Positions 32,706 to 44,365 of a stretch of 64,000 nt of DNA are shown here, piece by piece. The stretch comes from Uranotaenia lowii (Eukaryota; Arthropoda; Insecta; Diptera; Culicidae). Both the position numbers and the translations under genes were made by a program. The stretch is taken from contig NC_073691.1 in assembly GCF_029784155.1 (NCBI RefSeq), positions 27,261,976-27,325,975 on the forward strand, written 5' to 3'. Numbering within the stretch: position 1 is the stretch's first letter; every line of letters begins with the position of its first letter. A model generated the notes under the pieces. The model was not told the origin of the DNA and ran no database searches. It was given only the letters and a program-made list of their open reading frames with translations.

Positions 32706-34504
32706 TTTTTTTTTGTAAAAACGTTTTTATTTGTACATAATATTATAATTTAAGAACAGTAACATTCAAAAACAAAATCAAGATTATCAGTAGTAAACAA
32801 ATTTCTAGCATCTAACACAAAGTTTACATAGGTAATAAACAATTTTAGAGCTTTATTTTTTGATACTCGACTTATTAATTTTAGTTCCGGGAACGCAAAC
32901 GTGTTGAAAGAAATATTTCTGCCTAAAAACGGTTCCAATTGTAGCTTTAGGTGATTCCATAGATGGTTAACTCGGGTACATGATGAAAATTTATGTTCCA
33001 ACGTTTCTACCGCATTCTGACAATGATCGCAGTTGGGACTGTTTGCTCTACCAGTTCTAGCCATAAGAGCAGCATGTGGAATTTTTCGATGTATGAGGAG
33101 GTACATTTGGGATTTTTCTTCGGAGTTTAAAGTTGATTTTCGTAAGTTTTTCCATACAAGTCTCCATGCCACATGTGGATGTTCTTCGACGATTTTCAAC
33201 GTATTCGTGTTTTTTCTGAAGTACATGTAGAGAGCTGAGGCTGAAGGATGATCTTTTAGTCGGTCTTCGATGTAAGGAATTTCTTTGGCTATAATTTTCA
33301 GACAAGAATACAGAGCTGGAATACCACTTATATTTGGGGGATTATCCATTTGTGATGAGAATGAAGCAGCGAAAGATGTACAATCCAGGCTTTTTAAGAA
33401 TCTTGAAATGAGCAACGATTTACATTTCTTAATGGGTAGATGCAAGTTAAGACCACCATCCTCTTGAGGAAGAGAAATGTTTTCCATCGACACTCTTGTA
33501 GGGTAACGTCCCCATATAAATGAACCTATTTGCGAGGTTATTCTAGCGGCGTGTGCATTTGGGATGCTGAGAACAGATGATAAATACCAAAGTTTCGATG
33601 TTACAAAAGTATTAACAATAACGACTTTCTGTCGCAAAGACAACACTCGCGGTTTAAATATCCACATAAGTTGAGATGTTTTTCGAATCAGTTCTCCCCA
33701 ATTTATTTCGATAGTGGTCTTAAGAGAATTGAAAAATGTAATACCCAAAATTCTTACTGAATCCTTTGGAATCGTCCAATCATTTTGAAAAGATGATTGC
33801 GACTGTCCAATATTCATTGCTACGGTTTTGTTTGCATTCAGGATTGCACCCGCACAAGATTCAAAGTCGTCAAAAGCTCTTTTAACTAAAGTCAGTTTTT
33901 GTGGATCTGATATTATTACTGAAATATCGTCGGCGTAGGCTACTACTAAGTCCAAAGGGTTATTACAGATGGTATTTAGTTTTTCAAGGAGAGGATGGAT
34001 GTATAAAACAAAGAGGTGCATACTGATAGGATCCCCCTGCCGGACGGAACATTGAATAGGAAAAGGTTGGCTTAAATTTCCATTAACAATAACACGAGAA
34101 GAAGAAAGACACATAATTTTATTCAATAGAGATACAAAACTTGGGTTGAAGTGCATGTCCCTCATTATATTGAGAAGAAAGCTTTTATTAACACGATCAA
34201 AAGCATGATCTAAGTCAAAGGAGATGACTTTAGCGGATTTTCTTCGGCAGTTTATTTCGACGATTCTGTCTTTAATGGCAGTCACAGCTTCGAAAATGTT
34301 CTTTTTCCCATTCGAACATTTTTGTGTATCACTCAAAATATTGTTTTCTGACATAACCCTCTCAAGTCGTGTTTTGAGAATTCTTGAAAAGATTTTGTAG
34401 TCGAAATTTAAAAGGGATATTGGGCGGAAAGATTTTATTGTTTCATCTGTAGATTTCTTTTTAGTCAATACTATCACTCCATCTGCAAAATTACTATTCG
34501 ACAT
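32706..34504 (-). pseudogene. 5'-truncated L1/Tx1-like LINE reverse transcriptase
   Basis: The intact frame 34504-32750 (584 aa) begins in the RT itself. It shows SFRPISLLNFDYKIFSRIL, KVISFDLDHAFDRVN, SVRQGDPISMHLFVLYIHPL and catalytic DLVVAYADDISV, then ILNANKTVAMNIG. A zinc-binding zf-RVT-like end (CDHCQNAVETLEHKFSSC) sits near residue 500. The endonuclease and ORF1 are missing, so the copy is 5'-truncated. On the minus strand an AATAAA and an A9 run follow the stop (to about 32706). The style of the RT (RQGDPIS, zf-RVT) suggests L1-like or Tx1-like elements; this is not tested. Confidence 0.85.
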
Positions 34505-35829
34505 AAGTTAACTCATGTCATTACCATATCTTTTCATGTGGATAGATGATCTCTATCCAAGCGCATAAAATTGTCAATGCTCTTATCTTCTACCTTAACC
34601 AAGAGAGAAGAAGAAGAGTCCATTCTACATTTTTCTTTGGACAAACAATTTGAGAAAATGCTCTTTTCTCAATCTCTAAATCACAAGACTTTAAATGGAT
34701 GAAAATAAGACATTTAATTCACTTTTGTTTTTTTTTTAGAAAAATCGGCTGTTTTCCTATATTTTACTAATTTTTATCTATTATTTTTATAATCATGTAT
34801 ATTTTAATATTTTGTTTATAAAAGTTATTTAAGTTATCAATAGATGTTCAAATGAGTAAAACAGTTTTAAAATAGTTTGGAGTATTTATGAGTCAATAAC
34901 AAATGTGAAAGATAATATAAAACAACGAAAACTTCGAAAAAAAAAGTAAAAATGGCGAATACCTATGTCCACCAAGTAGATAGATGAGAGGAAGTTGCAC
35001 TGAGGTAAATAAAAAGTGAGTTCTTCTTATTTATCTTCGGCTTGATAGAAAGGTATATTAAAACTTTTTGAGTCACACTACTTAGTTGAATTTTTTTTTT
35101 TTCGACTTTTTCCTTTTCATAGAAAACCAAATTGTTCAATAAGACCGAAAAACAAATTTCATTCTCGAAAAACATTGAAAATGCAAAAAATTCTTTACAA
35201 CTGAAGGAAAAGAGAAGAATAGACTATTTCAAACATGCAAAATATAAACATTTTTTTACTGACTTATTGAGCACTACTACATATGAATGTCAAATAGCCA
35301 CATTTAAGTTTAATCGATAGGTCAGGAGTACTTTATGGAATAATGAGCAAAAATCTGTTTTTCCCTTTAAATTGGTAAAAAATCTTTTCTTATTGTTTAT
35401 AACTATACACCTAATTTTGAAGCAAAATTTCCTAAGTACCTCAGTATTTTGACCTTTTTGGGTCATTCGCTTGACACATGCAACGGTCATTTCAATCGAT
35501 ATGCTAGCATTTTTAATTTCGAACTTTTAAAGTAGTTTCACAAAAATGGATAGCAACTATTTTAAGAATAAGAATAAGTCTGTTTAAAATTTTTGCTATC
35601 AAAGACATTATATGATAAAAAAATCGGTTCCGAGATCTAATAACGTAATTGCTTACATGTTGGGGAAAGTCAGGTAAGACAGACACCCTAAGGTAGAATC
35701 GCAATAGAAAATCAGTTATTGCCTTTTTCATCGCAGTCTACGGTAAGATGGGTAGTTCAGGTTGTTTGCTATCACATCAATTGAACGACCAGTGAGGAAG
35801 CCATTTTACCTTGGATCGAGACGGTTCTC
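34505..35829. other. Intergenic, no gene supported
   Basis: AT-rich sequence with short chance frames only. The upstream border of the L1-like copy is not recognisable. Confidence 0.5.
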
Positions 35830-36030
35830 TTGATCCAGAAGAGCTTGTAGCCAACGATTTACTAGTGTCTCCATTATCTACGTGATGAGTGTTTATCTCA
35901 GGTTTCGGGATAGGAATTATAAGGCCCAGTTTCCATTCGTCGGGTAGTAAACCATCTTTCCAAATTTTGTTAATTGATTGGAGAAAAATAATTTTGTCAG
36001 AGAGAGGAAGGTTTTTATAGAAGGGTCGTC
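35830..36030 (-). pseudogene. Fragment of LINE reverse transcriptase N-terminal region
   Basis: Translated on the minus strand, this stretch gives RPFYKNLPLSDKIIFLQS followed by INKIWKDGLLPDEWKLGLII and PIPKP. That is the well-known block before RT motif 1 in Jockey/I/L1-type elements (IW..G..P..WK...IPI.KP). It then loses similarity. It is too short for classification and is clearly a relic. Confidence 0.7.
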
Positions 36031-36466
36031 TCAGGTCTCAGGTCGGAACTATCTTGGTTAGTAGAAGATTCAAGGAAAGAAGAAGATTCGGTGTTAGTTG
36101 AGGAGATAGGGGTGAAGTGATAGCAAAAGGTTTCCGTTTATGGAGAGGGATCACTTATAAAGTGTTGGTTGATCAATAGAGAATAGGAATTTTCACGGGT
36201 TCGTTCATTTAGAACACGAATTATGTCCCCGACTACCTTTGATTGCTAAAAATCAGATGGTTCATTTGGAAAAATTGTCCAATGAGAGAAGCAGTAAATA
36301 TTGTCACTGGCAACGGTTCGCATACATTGAGAGCAAAACTTGCGCTCCCTTGCATACTTTCAGGATGTTCGAATAAGGTGTTGAATTTCGTTCAATTTGT
36401 ATAATTCTTATCGCTTAAGCCAGAAGTCTTTTTGACATGTGTTTGTATATTGCCTCCATTTTGGTA

Positions 36467-37266
36467 CACTGCAAATTTTTGCCTCGATTTCCAGCAAAAA
36501 AAATTGCTGGAAACGTTCAGCAATCCAAATTTTTGCTGGAAACCAGCAATCGGTTTTCTAATTGCTGGATTTTTCAGCAATCGGTTGTGTTCTTGTCATT
36601 TTTGCTGAAAAATCAGTAATCGGTTTTCAAATTGCTGGACTTTCCAGCAATTGATCTAGTTTGCTGGAAAATCAGCAATCGAGTTGTCACATTATGGAGT
36701 CTGTTTGTTTTTGTACGCTGAAGCAAGGTGAGACTTTATTTTACGAATTTTGGTTGGATTAATATAATTATTTTCATTTTCCTCTATATTCTAGCAACCA
36801 GACACAAGTCAAGGGTGAGTTTTTATTGGACAGATTTCATAAAAGATACTAATCAGAACTCTTTTCTCAGGTAGCGAATGATCAACACTCTGGCACAAAG
36901 CTGCCACCCCAGAGCCGGTGTTGGAAAATTAAAAAAAAAAAAGTTCTTGAAAATAAACAAAACATAATTTAAAAATAGAATAAACCAATTCTTTTTCATT
37001 GCTCTTATATGCACAGCCAGTATTCAATATTTAATTTAGAATTGAAATATAAATTTAATACTAAATACAGCCGGTTGTTTTGAAAGAAATAGCTGGTTTC
37101 CAGCAATCTGGATTGCTGATTTTCCAGCAATTTGAATTGCTGGAAACCAGCATTAACGTTTGCTGTTTTTTCCAGCAATTTAAATTGCTGGAAATTTTGC
37201 TGGAAAGTCAGCGGGACAAAAACCAGCAAAATTTTGCTGGTTTCCAGCAAAAAAAAATTTTCTGTG
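36467..37266. mobile_element. Foldback element with TTGCTGGAAA arrays (TA-flanked)
   Basis: The ends CACTGCAAATTTTT and, reverse-complemented from the right, CACAGAAAATTTTT are inverted, with TA at 36465-36466 and 37267-37268. Both arms (36485-36690 and 37085-37255) are packed with TTGCTGG and its complement CCAGCAA, more than twenty times, so each arm can fold in many registers. The centre (about 36690-37000) is unrelated unique sequence that looks like a small spliced gene. Confidence 0.75.
36694..36972 (+). CDS. Possible small spliced gene inside foldback element
   Basis: Exons 36694-36727, 36795-36814 and 36871-36972 join in phase to a reading frame of about 51 codons starting MESVCFCTLKQATRHKSR. 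Intron 1 (67 bp) is AAG|GTGAGA to TTCTAG. Intron 2 (56 bp) is AGG|GTGAGT to TTTTCTCAG with a TACTAAT branch-like site, close to ideal for insect introns. The C-terminal part reads into an A-rich stretch ending with AATAAA-like sequence. No family is recognised. It may be a captured gene fragment (as in Pack-type MITEs), or chance, because GT/AG sites are common in such DNA. Confidence 0.35.
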
Positions 37267-37268
37267 TA

Positions 37269-40200
37269 GGTAAAAGCTGTTTTTTCGAGTTTTTATGCGA
37301 TGGATCTATATTGTATGGCCGGGCTTCGACCAGACTGAATTGAGCATCATGAGAAAATTTAAAATCAGCAGATATTATATTTCGTATTTTTTATATTGCA
37401 GATCCATAAAGCGGATATGGTTTACTGGAATGAATTCCTTGGTTTATAAACTGTCGGTTCTGGTTCATAAACATAAAAGATTTCGCCTCTCGATGAAAAT
37501 ATTTGCACATAAAGTTCAAGAGTCTCGAAAAATGCAGTTTGGGGGAAAAAAATGTGGGAAATGGTCCATTCCTGAGAAAAAAATTTTTGGAAATGGTCCA
37601 ATACTATCATTGGCTAATTTATAGCTTTTAAGCTTTAATTGGCCATCATTGGTGTTCCATTCTACCTTCCAATTGAAAACATTTTACAATATCATTCAAT
37701 ACTGCGAATTCGAACAAGTGATATCTAAGAATCATTGATCACTGTTCACAAAAATTAATGGAAATTAGGTCCAAGAAAAGAAAAATTGAAATATAGCTCA
37801 AATAAAACTTTTTACATAACATTATAAAATGAGCGCTTTCAATATGATATTTTCGATAATTTCAGAAATTCTCCTCAAAATAAACCTCCAAAGAAACACC
37901 GTCCGCCCGAAATTTACTTCGGATTTCGCAAAATCACAGTTGCTATCCTCGACTGATCACTTACCCGTGTGAGTAATAACTGCCTCTATTTCATAGCTAG
38001 ATCCTCCATCTCCTCCATCTTTATTAGGGTAATCCGTCACACTATTAGCACTGACCATACTGACTGGACACTCGATTTCGTTTTCTGGATAATTTTTCCA
38101 ACAGTACGCAATATCGATTCCAGAGTGCGCATCGATCGATTTGAAGAAATGCTATCCCAGTTAGGAAATGCCACCCATTTTTCAAAATAAAACACGCAAT
38201 TTCTACGATAAAATCGGGCTAAACAGTACAATTTTTCCTACAGGGCATTTTTTGTCAAATTTTTCAGGTTCGCCACCTGCCGTCGGTATTGCGAACCTGC
38301 AAAATCTAACAACAAAAAATTAGACAGAAAATGGTTGTAGTGTCATGTCAGTGTGGTCAGTGCTATTAGTGGAACTTTCATATTTAAGAAAAACAAAAGA
38401 AAGCACACATACGGTTGAATACATGAAAAATGATTCTTCACCAAGGTTCAGAAGGCTTTTTAGAAGTTTCTAAGTAAATAAATCACGAAAACACAATTGT
38501 ACGGGGATTTTCGAAAAGTCAAACGACTAATTTTAATTTAAATTTTTTGTGAACCTGAGTCAGTTAGTCTAAATTAGAGAACGGAATTGATGTTCGCAAC
38601 TGATTTGGATCAGATTGTTAAAAAAAAGCCCAGACGCAGAAAAAGTTATAGAAACAGAAAATTTCTGGACTTGTCAGGAGCTCCAAGTAAATGTTTTACC
38701 TTAAAAGTTATGTATGTTTTCATGCGAAAAGGATGAAGACTGACCTTAAAAATCCCCCTTCATATTTAGGACAGCAAGGTATTTGATTAAGAAAAAATAT
38801 TAAATGGAATTCGAAAATGAAAATCCCTTTTTTGTTTGTCGAACTTTGTGTGAAGTGAAAGACGAGTTTTTACTCTAAAATAACTCAACTTTATGAACTC
38901 CGGTATAACCGTATTGCTTATAACCAAATCTCTGAACATATGTCACAAAATTCAAGGTTTTTTTTGTTAAAATTTAATTTAGAAACTTTATATTTTTTGA
39001 TTAAACAGATTTAATGCAGGGTATTTCGGATCAATTTTTAACATCAACGTTATTTAAAATATTCTCTTTATTGGTTTTTTCTCCTTTTTATCTATAGCTC
39101 GATATTGCTGGATATTTCACCATCAAACTTGGTCCAGTCTGACGACAAATTTACATCCATGTATGCTTTCAACTTCGTTCATTTCTCTATAATAGGGGGT
39201 AGGTATTTAGCTTAAAACATAACACCTAGCAGTAGGAAATCTTAGCCTAAGGTAGTAAGTTTACTTTTTACAAAACGAAAAATCTCATTCTTTCTTATCT
39301 GTTATGATTACTTTTCTCACTTTTTTAAAATGATTTTTCAGCTCCTTCCTGAACTATTTATGGTACAAAAAATTACACAGTTGGTTCACAGTTTGCGCCA
39401 TCATCGGTCCCGATTCGGATCGAGGATTTCTCTTAGTCTATCACTAGGAGTAGGAGGAGGATAAAACCTATCGAACTAGAACTTAACCTAGCGATGTTCT
39501 TCTGTTCTAACTCAACGAATACATTTCTCTATACACAACAAACTATCAACACGATACAGATTACAAGGAGATATTCTCAGTTCTTATGGAAAAACTAAAA
39601 GTCACAGTTCTTGAGGGGGGATGTGTGTTGGAAAAACATCTAAAAACTAGAGTAGAATTTGTTCAGGTCAACAATCTTTCTGCACTTGCGTGAATCAGAG
39701 CTACACTGGAAGAAAGTTTCACTCGCGAAGCGAGTGATTAGTTGCTTCATTTCCAATTTCATTGCTTTTTATTTGAGTATTTTTTTTTCGAACGGTCTAA
39801 TTTTGAGCCATTCTAACGTTTTATTTTTAAGAAAACGAATGCCAAAATTTCTGAGTCAGAATTTGACTGATGCTACTTTTTGGATTTTGGAAGTATCAAA
39901 ATATCACTTGCGCTTTTTTTAACAGGAAAAAAAAGTTTTGAACTCTCACCTTTTTGTAACGACAAACCTAAAAACAATCAATGGCTTTTAGAAGTGTTTA
40001 AAAGTAATTTTTAAACAATTATGAAACGAACTAAACGAGACTAGTTATCTCATAACAAGAGATTAGTTTAAAACTCCCATCGTAACATTGTATTTTTTTT
40101 AGCAAAAGGAGTGGCAACAGAAAATAAAGTGTTGGTAAGGAATCTCGAAAATGCGCTTTTAGGTGACTGTCCTAGCTTGAACTTAAGTCTTTGACTAATA

Positions 40201-41159
40201 TTTACAGAACGCTTATCCTAGCCTAAGTGGTTGACTTAAACAAACAAATGGAAGATGAAACAAAGTTTGTGTTTCAAAAGCTCTGTTTCCACTTTTTTTT
40301 TATCTCATTCTTGTAGGTATAGACAATAACAATGTACACAATGATAAACTAAATATTTTTGAAACTTATCACGTTAGAGATGACACTTTGTTAGGATCAT
40401 GTTGGGGTCTTTTTTAAAGTTTGTTTTTCGACGATAGCAGTTGTTGGAAAATTTTGGAAATTTTTATCAGTGGATCTAATGGAATTGAAAAAATAAAAAA
40501 AATAACATGATTCAAAACGTTTGAGATTAATAAACCCGCCCATTGGGCTTAAAATCCCGGAAAAAAATAAAAAAGTTATTCAAAACTTAAAATAATAATC
40601 CTGATAAAAAAAGAACTTCAAATTTCTAAAAATTAGAAAAATTGGTTAAAATTCATTAAAATTGGAAATTTGAAAATTTTGATTTCCACAATTTTGACTT
40701 TAAGGATTATTTGGGCAATTATAGAATTTTAAAAATTTTTCTTATTGGACCAATTGAAAGATTTGAATAAATCTTACAATATTGGTGATTTAAAGGATTT
40801 TTAATGACAATTTTTGTTAATCTGAAAATTAAAAATTCTGTCCATAAATGCTAGAAAACTTTCAGATTTTGAGTTTGTTTAAATATTTAAACTATTCTAT
40901 AGATTTTTTAAAAGTTTTTACTAGCTACTAACTCAAAAGCATTAAACTTTTTGAAATTCATTACAAGTATATAATATTCAAAAAAATTGAAATTTTGTCA
41001 GAGAATTTGTCAGTTTTAACAATTTTGCAAACACAACAAATCGGATGTATTTGAGCAAATTGACAAAATGACAAATTGACAAAGTTAAAAATCTGATTTT
41101 TGATTTGAATTTGAAACGAATTTAAATATTTGGAAGGGTGCCGTGCGCTAAATAATAAA
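37269..41159. other. Intergenic, no gene supported
   Basis: AT-rich with a few perfect hairpins: 38265-38299 (CAGGTTCGC with GCGAACCTG) and 39719-39737 (TCACTCGC, GAA loop, GCGAGTGA). No recognisable coding sequence. Confidence 0.5.
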
Positions 41160-43720
41160 AAAAACCAAAATTTGCATAATTCGAAAAATTAACAGAATTT
41201 TTAAAAAATTACAAAATTGTTAAAATTGACCAAATCGATGAAAAACAAATTTACAAAATTGACAAAACTTTCAGGATCGAAAAAATTGACAAAATTGAGT
41301 AAATGAGACAAATCGACGAAATTTGAACAAAAAATAATCAAAATTGACAAAAACTGAACGTTGTAAAAATTTGGGAAAATTGTTAGTGCTGATAATGTTG
41401 ACAAAATTGCCAAATTCGACAGAATTGGCATAATTTAAAAAATTAACAGAATTTCAAAAATTGTTAAAATTGACCAAATTGATAAAAAACATATGTACCA
41501 AATTGAAAAAACTTTAAGGATTGGAAAAGTTGACCAAATTGGGGAAATGAGAAAAATCGACAAAATTTGAACAAAAATTATCAAATTCGATCAAGTTTGA
41601 ATGAAAAAAATACAAAACATGATGAATTTGGAAAAATTGTTGAAAAAAAAATAGACAGAATTTTACAAAATCGACAAAATTCATAAAATTTGAAAAAAAA
41701 AGCATTGGAAATTCACGAAAGTTTGTTAAATTGCCAAATTCGACAGAATTGCCATAATTAGAAAAATTGACAGAATTTCAGAAAAATTACAAAATTGTTA
41801 AAATTGATAAAAAACGAATTTACAAAATTAAAAAAACTCTCAGGATTTGAAAAATTTACAAAATTGAGAAAATGAGAAAAATCGACGAAATTTGAACATA
41901 AAATTAACATATTCGATAAAGTTTGAATGAAAGAAAGACAACACTCTATAAATTTGGGGAAATTGTTGAAAAAAAATTGACAAAAATGAAAAATGGGAAA
42001 AATGGGCAAAATGACCAAATCGACGAAATTTGACAAAATCGACTTAATTAATAAAATTTGAAAAAAAAAAATTGGAAAAAGAATTGAAAATTCACAAAAG
42101 TTTATTATGATAAAATTGTTTTACAGTCAACAAAACTGAAAAAAAAATACACAAAATGATTACTTTGACAAAATTGGCATAGTAAGAGGAAAATTGCAAA
42201 ATTGACTAAGTTTAATTTTAAATTCATTGAAATAATTCACAAAATTTCAAAAATTTAAATGTCAATAAAAATTTTCATTTTGATCATATTGGCTAAATTG
42301 TTGACAACATTGAGCAAATTAACAAATAAAAAAAATTGGAAAAAAAATCAAAATTTTTTGGTTTTGCTAAATTGACAAAATTGCCATTCCTTTTTTGCAT
42401 ATCAATAAAAAATTTCCAACTTTTCCGAATAACTTTTCTGTTCATTAATGGTTTAATTTTGTTTTTCTGTGTTTTAAATTCCTTGAATTTTCTGTTGTTT
42501 AGAAAAACCTTTTTTTCATGAAAAAAAATGCAATTTAAAGTTGACTGATTTACTTGATTTTTATTCTATTTAAAATATTTGCAAAATTTTTATTTCTTTT
42601 TGGATAGATTTTTTCAAAGCTGTTAAAAAACATAAAAAATTAAATAGTTAACAAACTAAAAAAAAGGTTTTACAAAATTATTGAACATTTTATTTTTCTT
42701 AAATATTTGTTGATGAATTCGTTTTAATTATTTTCATATTTTGTAACTATCCACATTAAAAAAGTTCACAAACTTAAAAAAAGGTTTTTCAAAATTATCG
42801 AGCATTTTATTTTCTTAAATATTTGTTGATGAATTCGTTTAAATTATTTCCTTATTTTGTAACTTTCCACATCTAAAGTTTTGAACTGATTTTTCTCATA
42901 TTTTTTGAGTGTTTTCAATGTTTATTTTTTAGGCCATTTTTTTCTATCAATTTATGGCATTCTGTTTCAATATTCAGAAGTTTCAATTTCAATCATTTCT
43001 AATTTTCATATCTCTAATTTTTCAGGTTTTCAAAATTTGTATACAAGTTGTTGTCGAATTTTTTGTTTCGTTCAAATGGTTTTTTTTATATTTTTGACTT
43101 CATCTTTTCTTTATACAAGATATTTTTTTTTTTTTTTAAATAAATTATTCATTTTGCGAGTTTTGAAAGATGTGAAATTTAAATTCAAATATCTTATCAT
43201 TTTTGACATATTTAAAATCTCTAAATAGCTAAGCTTTTTTTCGCATTTTTTCAAACATTCAGTCATTTGCATACCTTTTGTTATTTTGAGCAATTCAAAA
43301 CAACTGTCAATTTTGAAAATGTTGTTAAATGTTTTTGACAAGTTTTTGTTTATCAAACGTTAAATCAATTTTTCAACCGTTAAATTTTGAGAGATTTGGC
43401 CAATTTGTCAAACTTTTAAAAGTTTCCTATTTTTTTTTAAATATTTTGAATTTTGTCGATTTTGTAAAATTTGGTCGATTTGGTCATTTTACTCTTTTTT
43501 CATTATTTGTCAATGTTTTTCAACAATTTGCCCAAATTTATCATGTTTTGTCTCTTTTTTCAACCTTTATCAAATTTGATCAATTTTGTCAAATTTCGTC
43601 GAGTTTTCTCATTTTCTAAATTTTGTCTATTTTTCCAATCCTGTGAATTTTGTCAATTTTGTAAATTTGCTATTTTCCCTATTTTGTCAATTTCAAACAT
43701 TTTTAACCTTATTTTTTAGG
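41160..43720. repeat. Degenerate 9-bp satellite, two arms of opposite polarity
   Basis: From about 41200 to 42360 the + strand repeats a degenerate (ACAAAATTG)-type unit rich in GAC. From about 43330 to 43720 it repeats the complement (AATTTTGTC). The space between them is AT-rich without clear units. The open frames here (FVNFVNF-type) only reflect the 9-base period. Confidence 0.75.
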
Positions 43721-44365
43721 GTTTTTCCTTAGTCTCTCCAATGTTTTATCCAAGTTTAACCACTGATAAAAAATTTTCCGTTTTTCCTCAACGGGAGTCA
43801 ATCGATATTTTGATGATGGCATTTTGTGTAGGAAAGTTGACAGCTTCCTATCAAAAACATTTTTCGAGAAAACTTTCGATTTTCCGGTGTAGGCAAGTGG
43901 TAAAACTACTTTAAAAAAATTGTCCCTATTTAGTTCGTAAAAAAGGCCTCGACTTTGCGGTCCTTCTCCTTTTTTTTTCTTGCTTCGTCATCTTCATAGT
44001 AAAATGGCGGCTTAAATCATGTGAACACTTATCACCTATGGCAGTTTTCAAGGTTTCGTTCTTCAACTCTAGCATCCAGGTCTAGCGGTGGTCGACAAAA
44101 CCTGGCAACACTGGGACGAGGGACGATTGCGATTGTACTCTGTTTCCTGTGTGGAAGTGTGTGTGCCTTGCTGGTCTTGGACTAGGTCTGATTCCGAAGG
44201 TTCTCCTCACTGATCACCATCATCCAGCTGTTGTTGCTGTTCCGATCACCCTCGCTGCTGCTGCTACTCTTCGGCTTTGGTGTCGCGGTTGTGGTCGTGG
44301 CCGTGTCGTTACCGGCGCCAGCGGGTGTTAGGCTTTGGTCCCGCCGCCGGTTGCTGCAGCTACTG

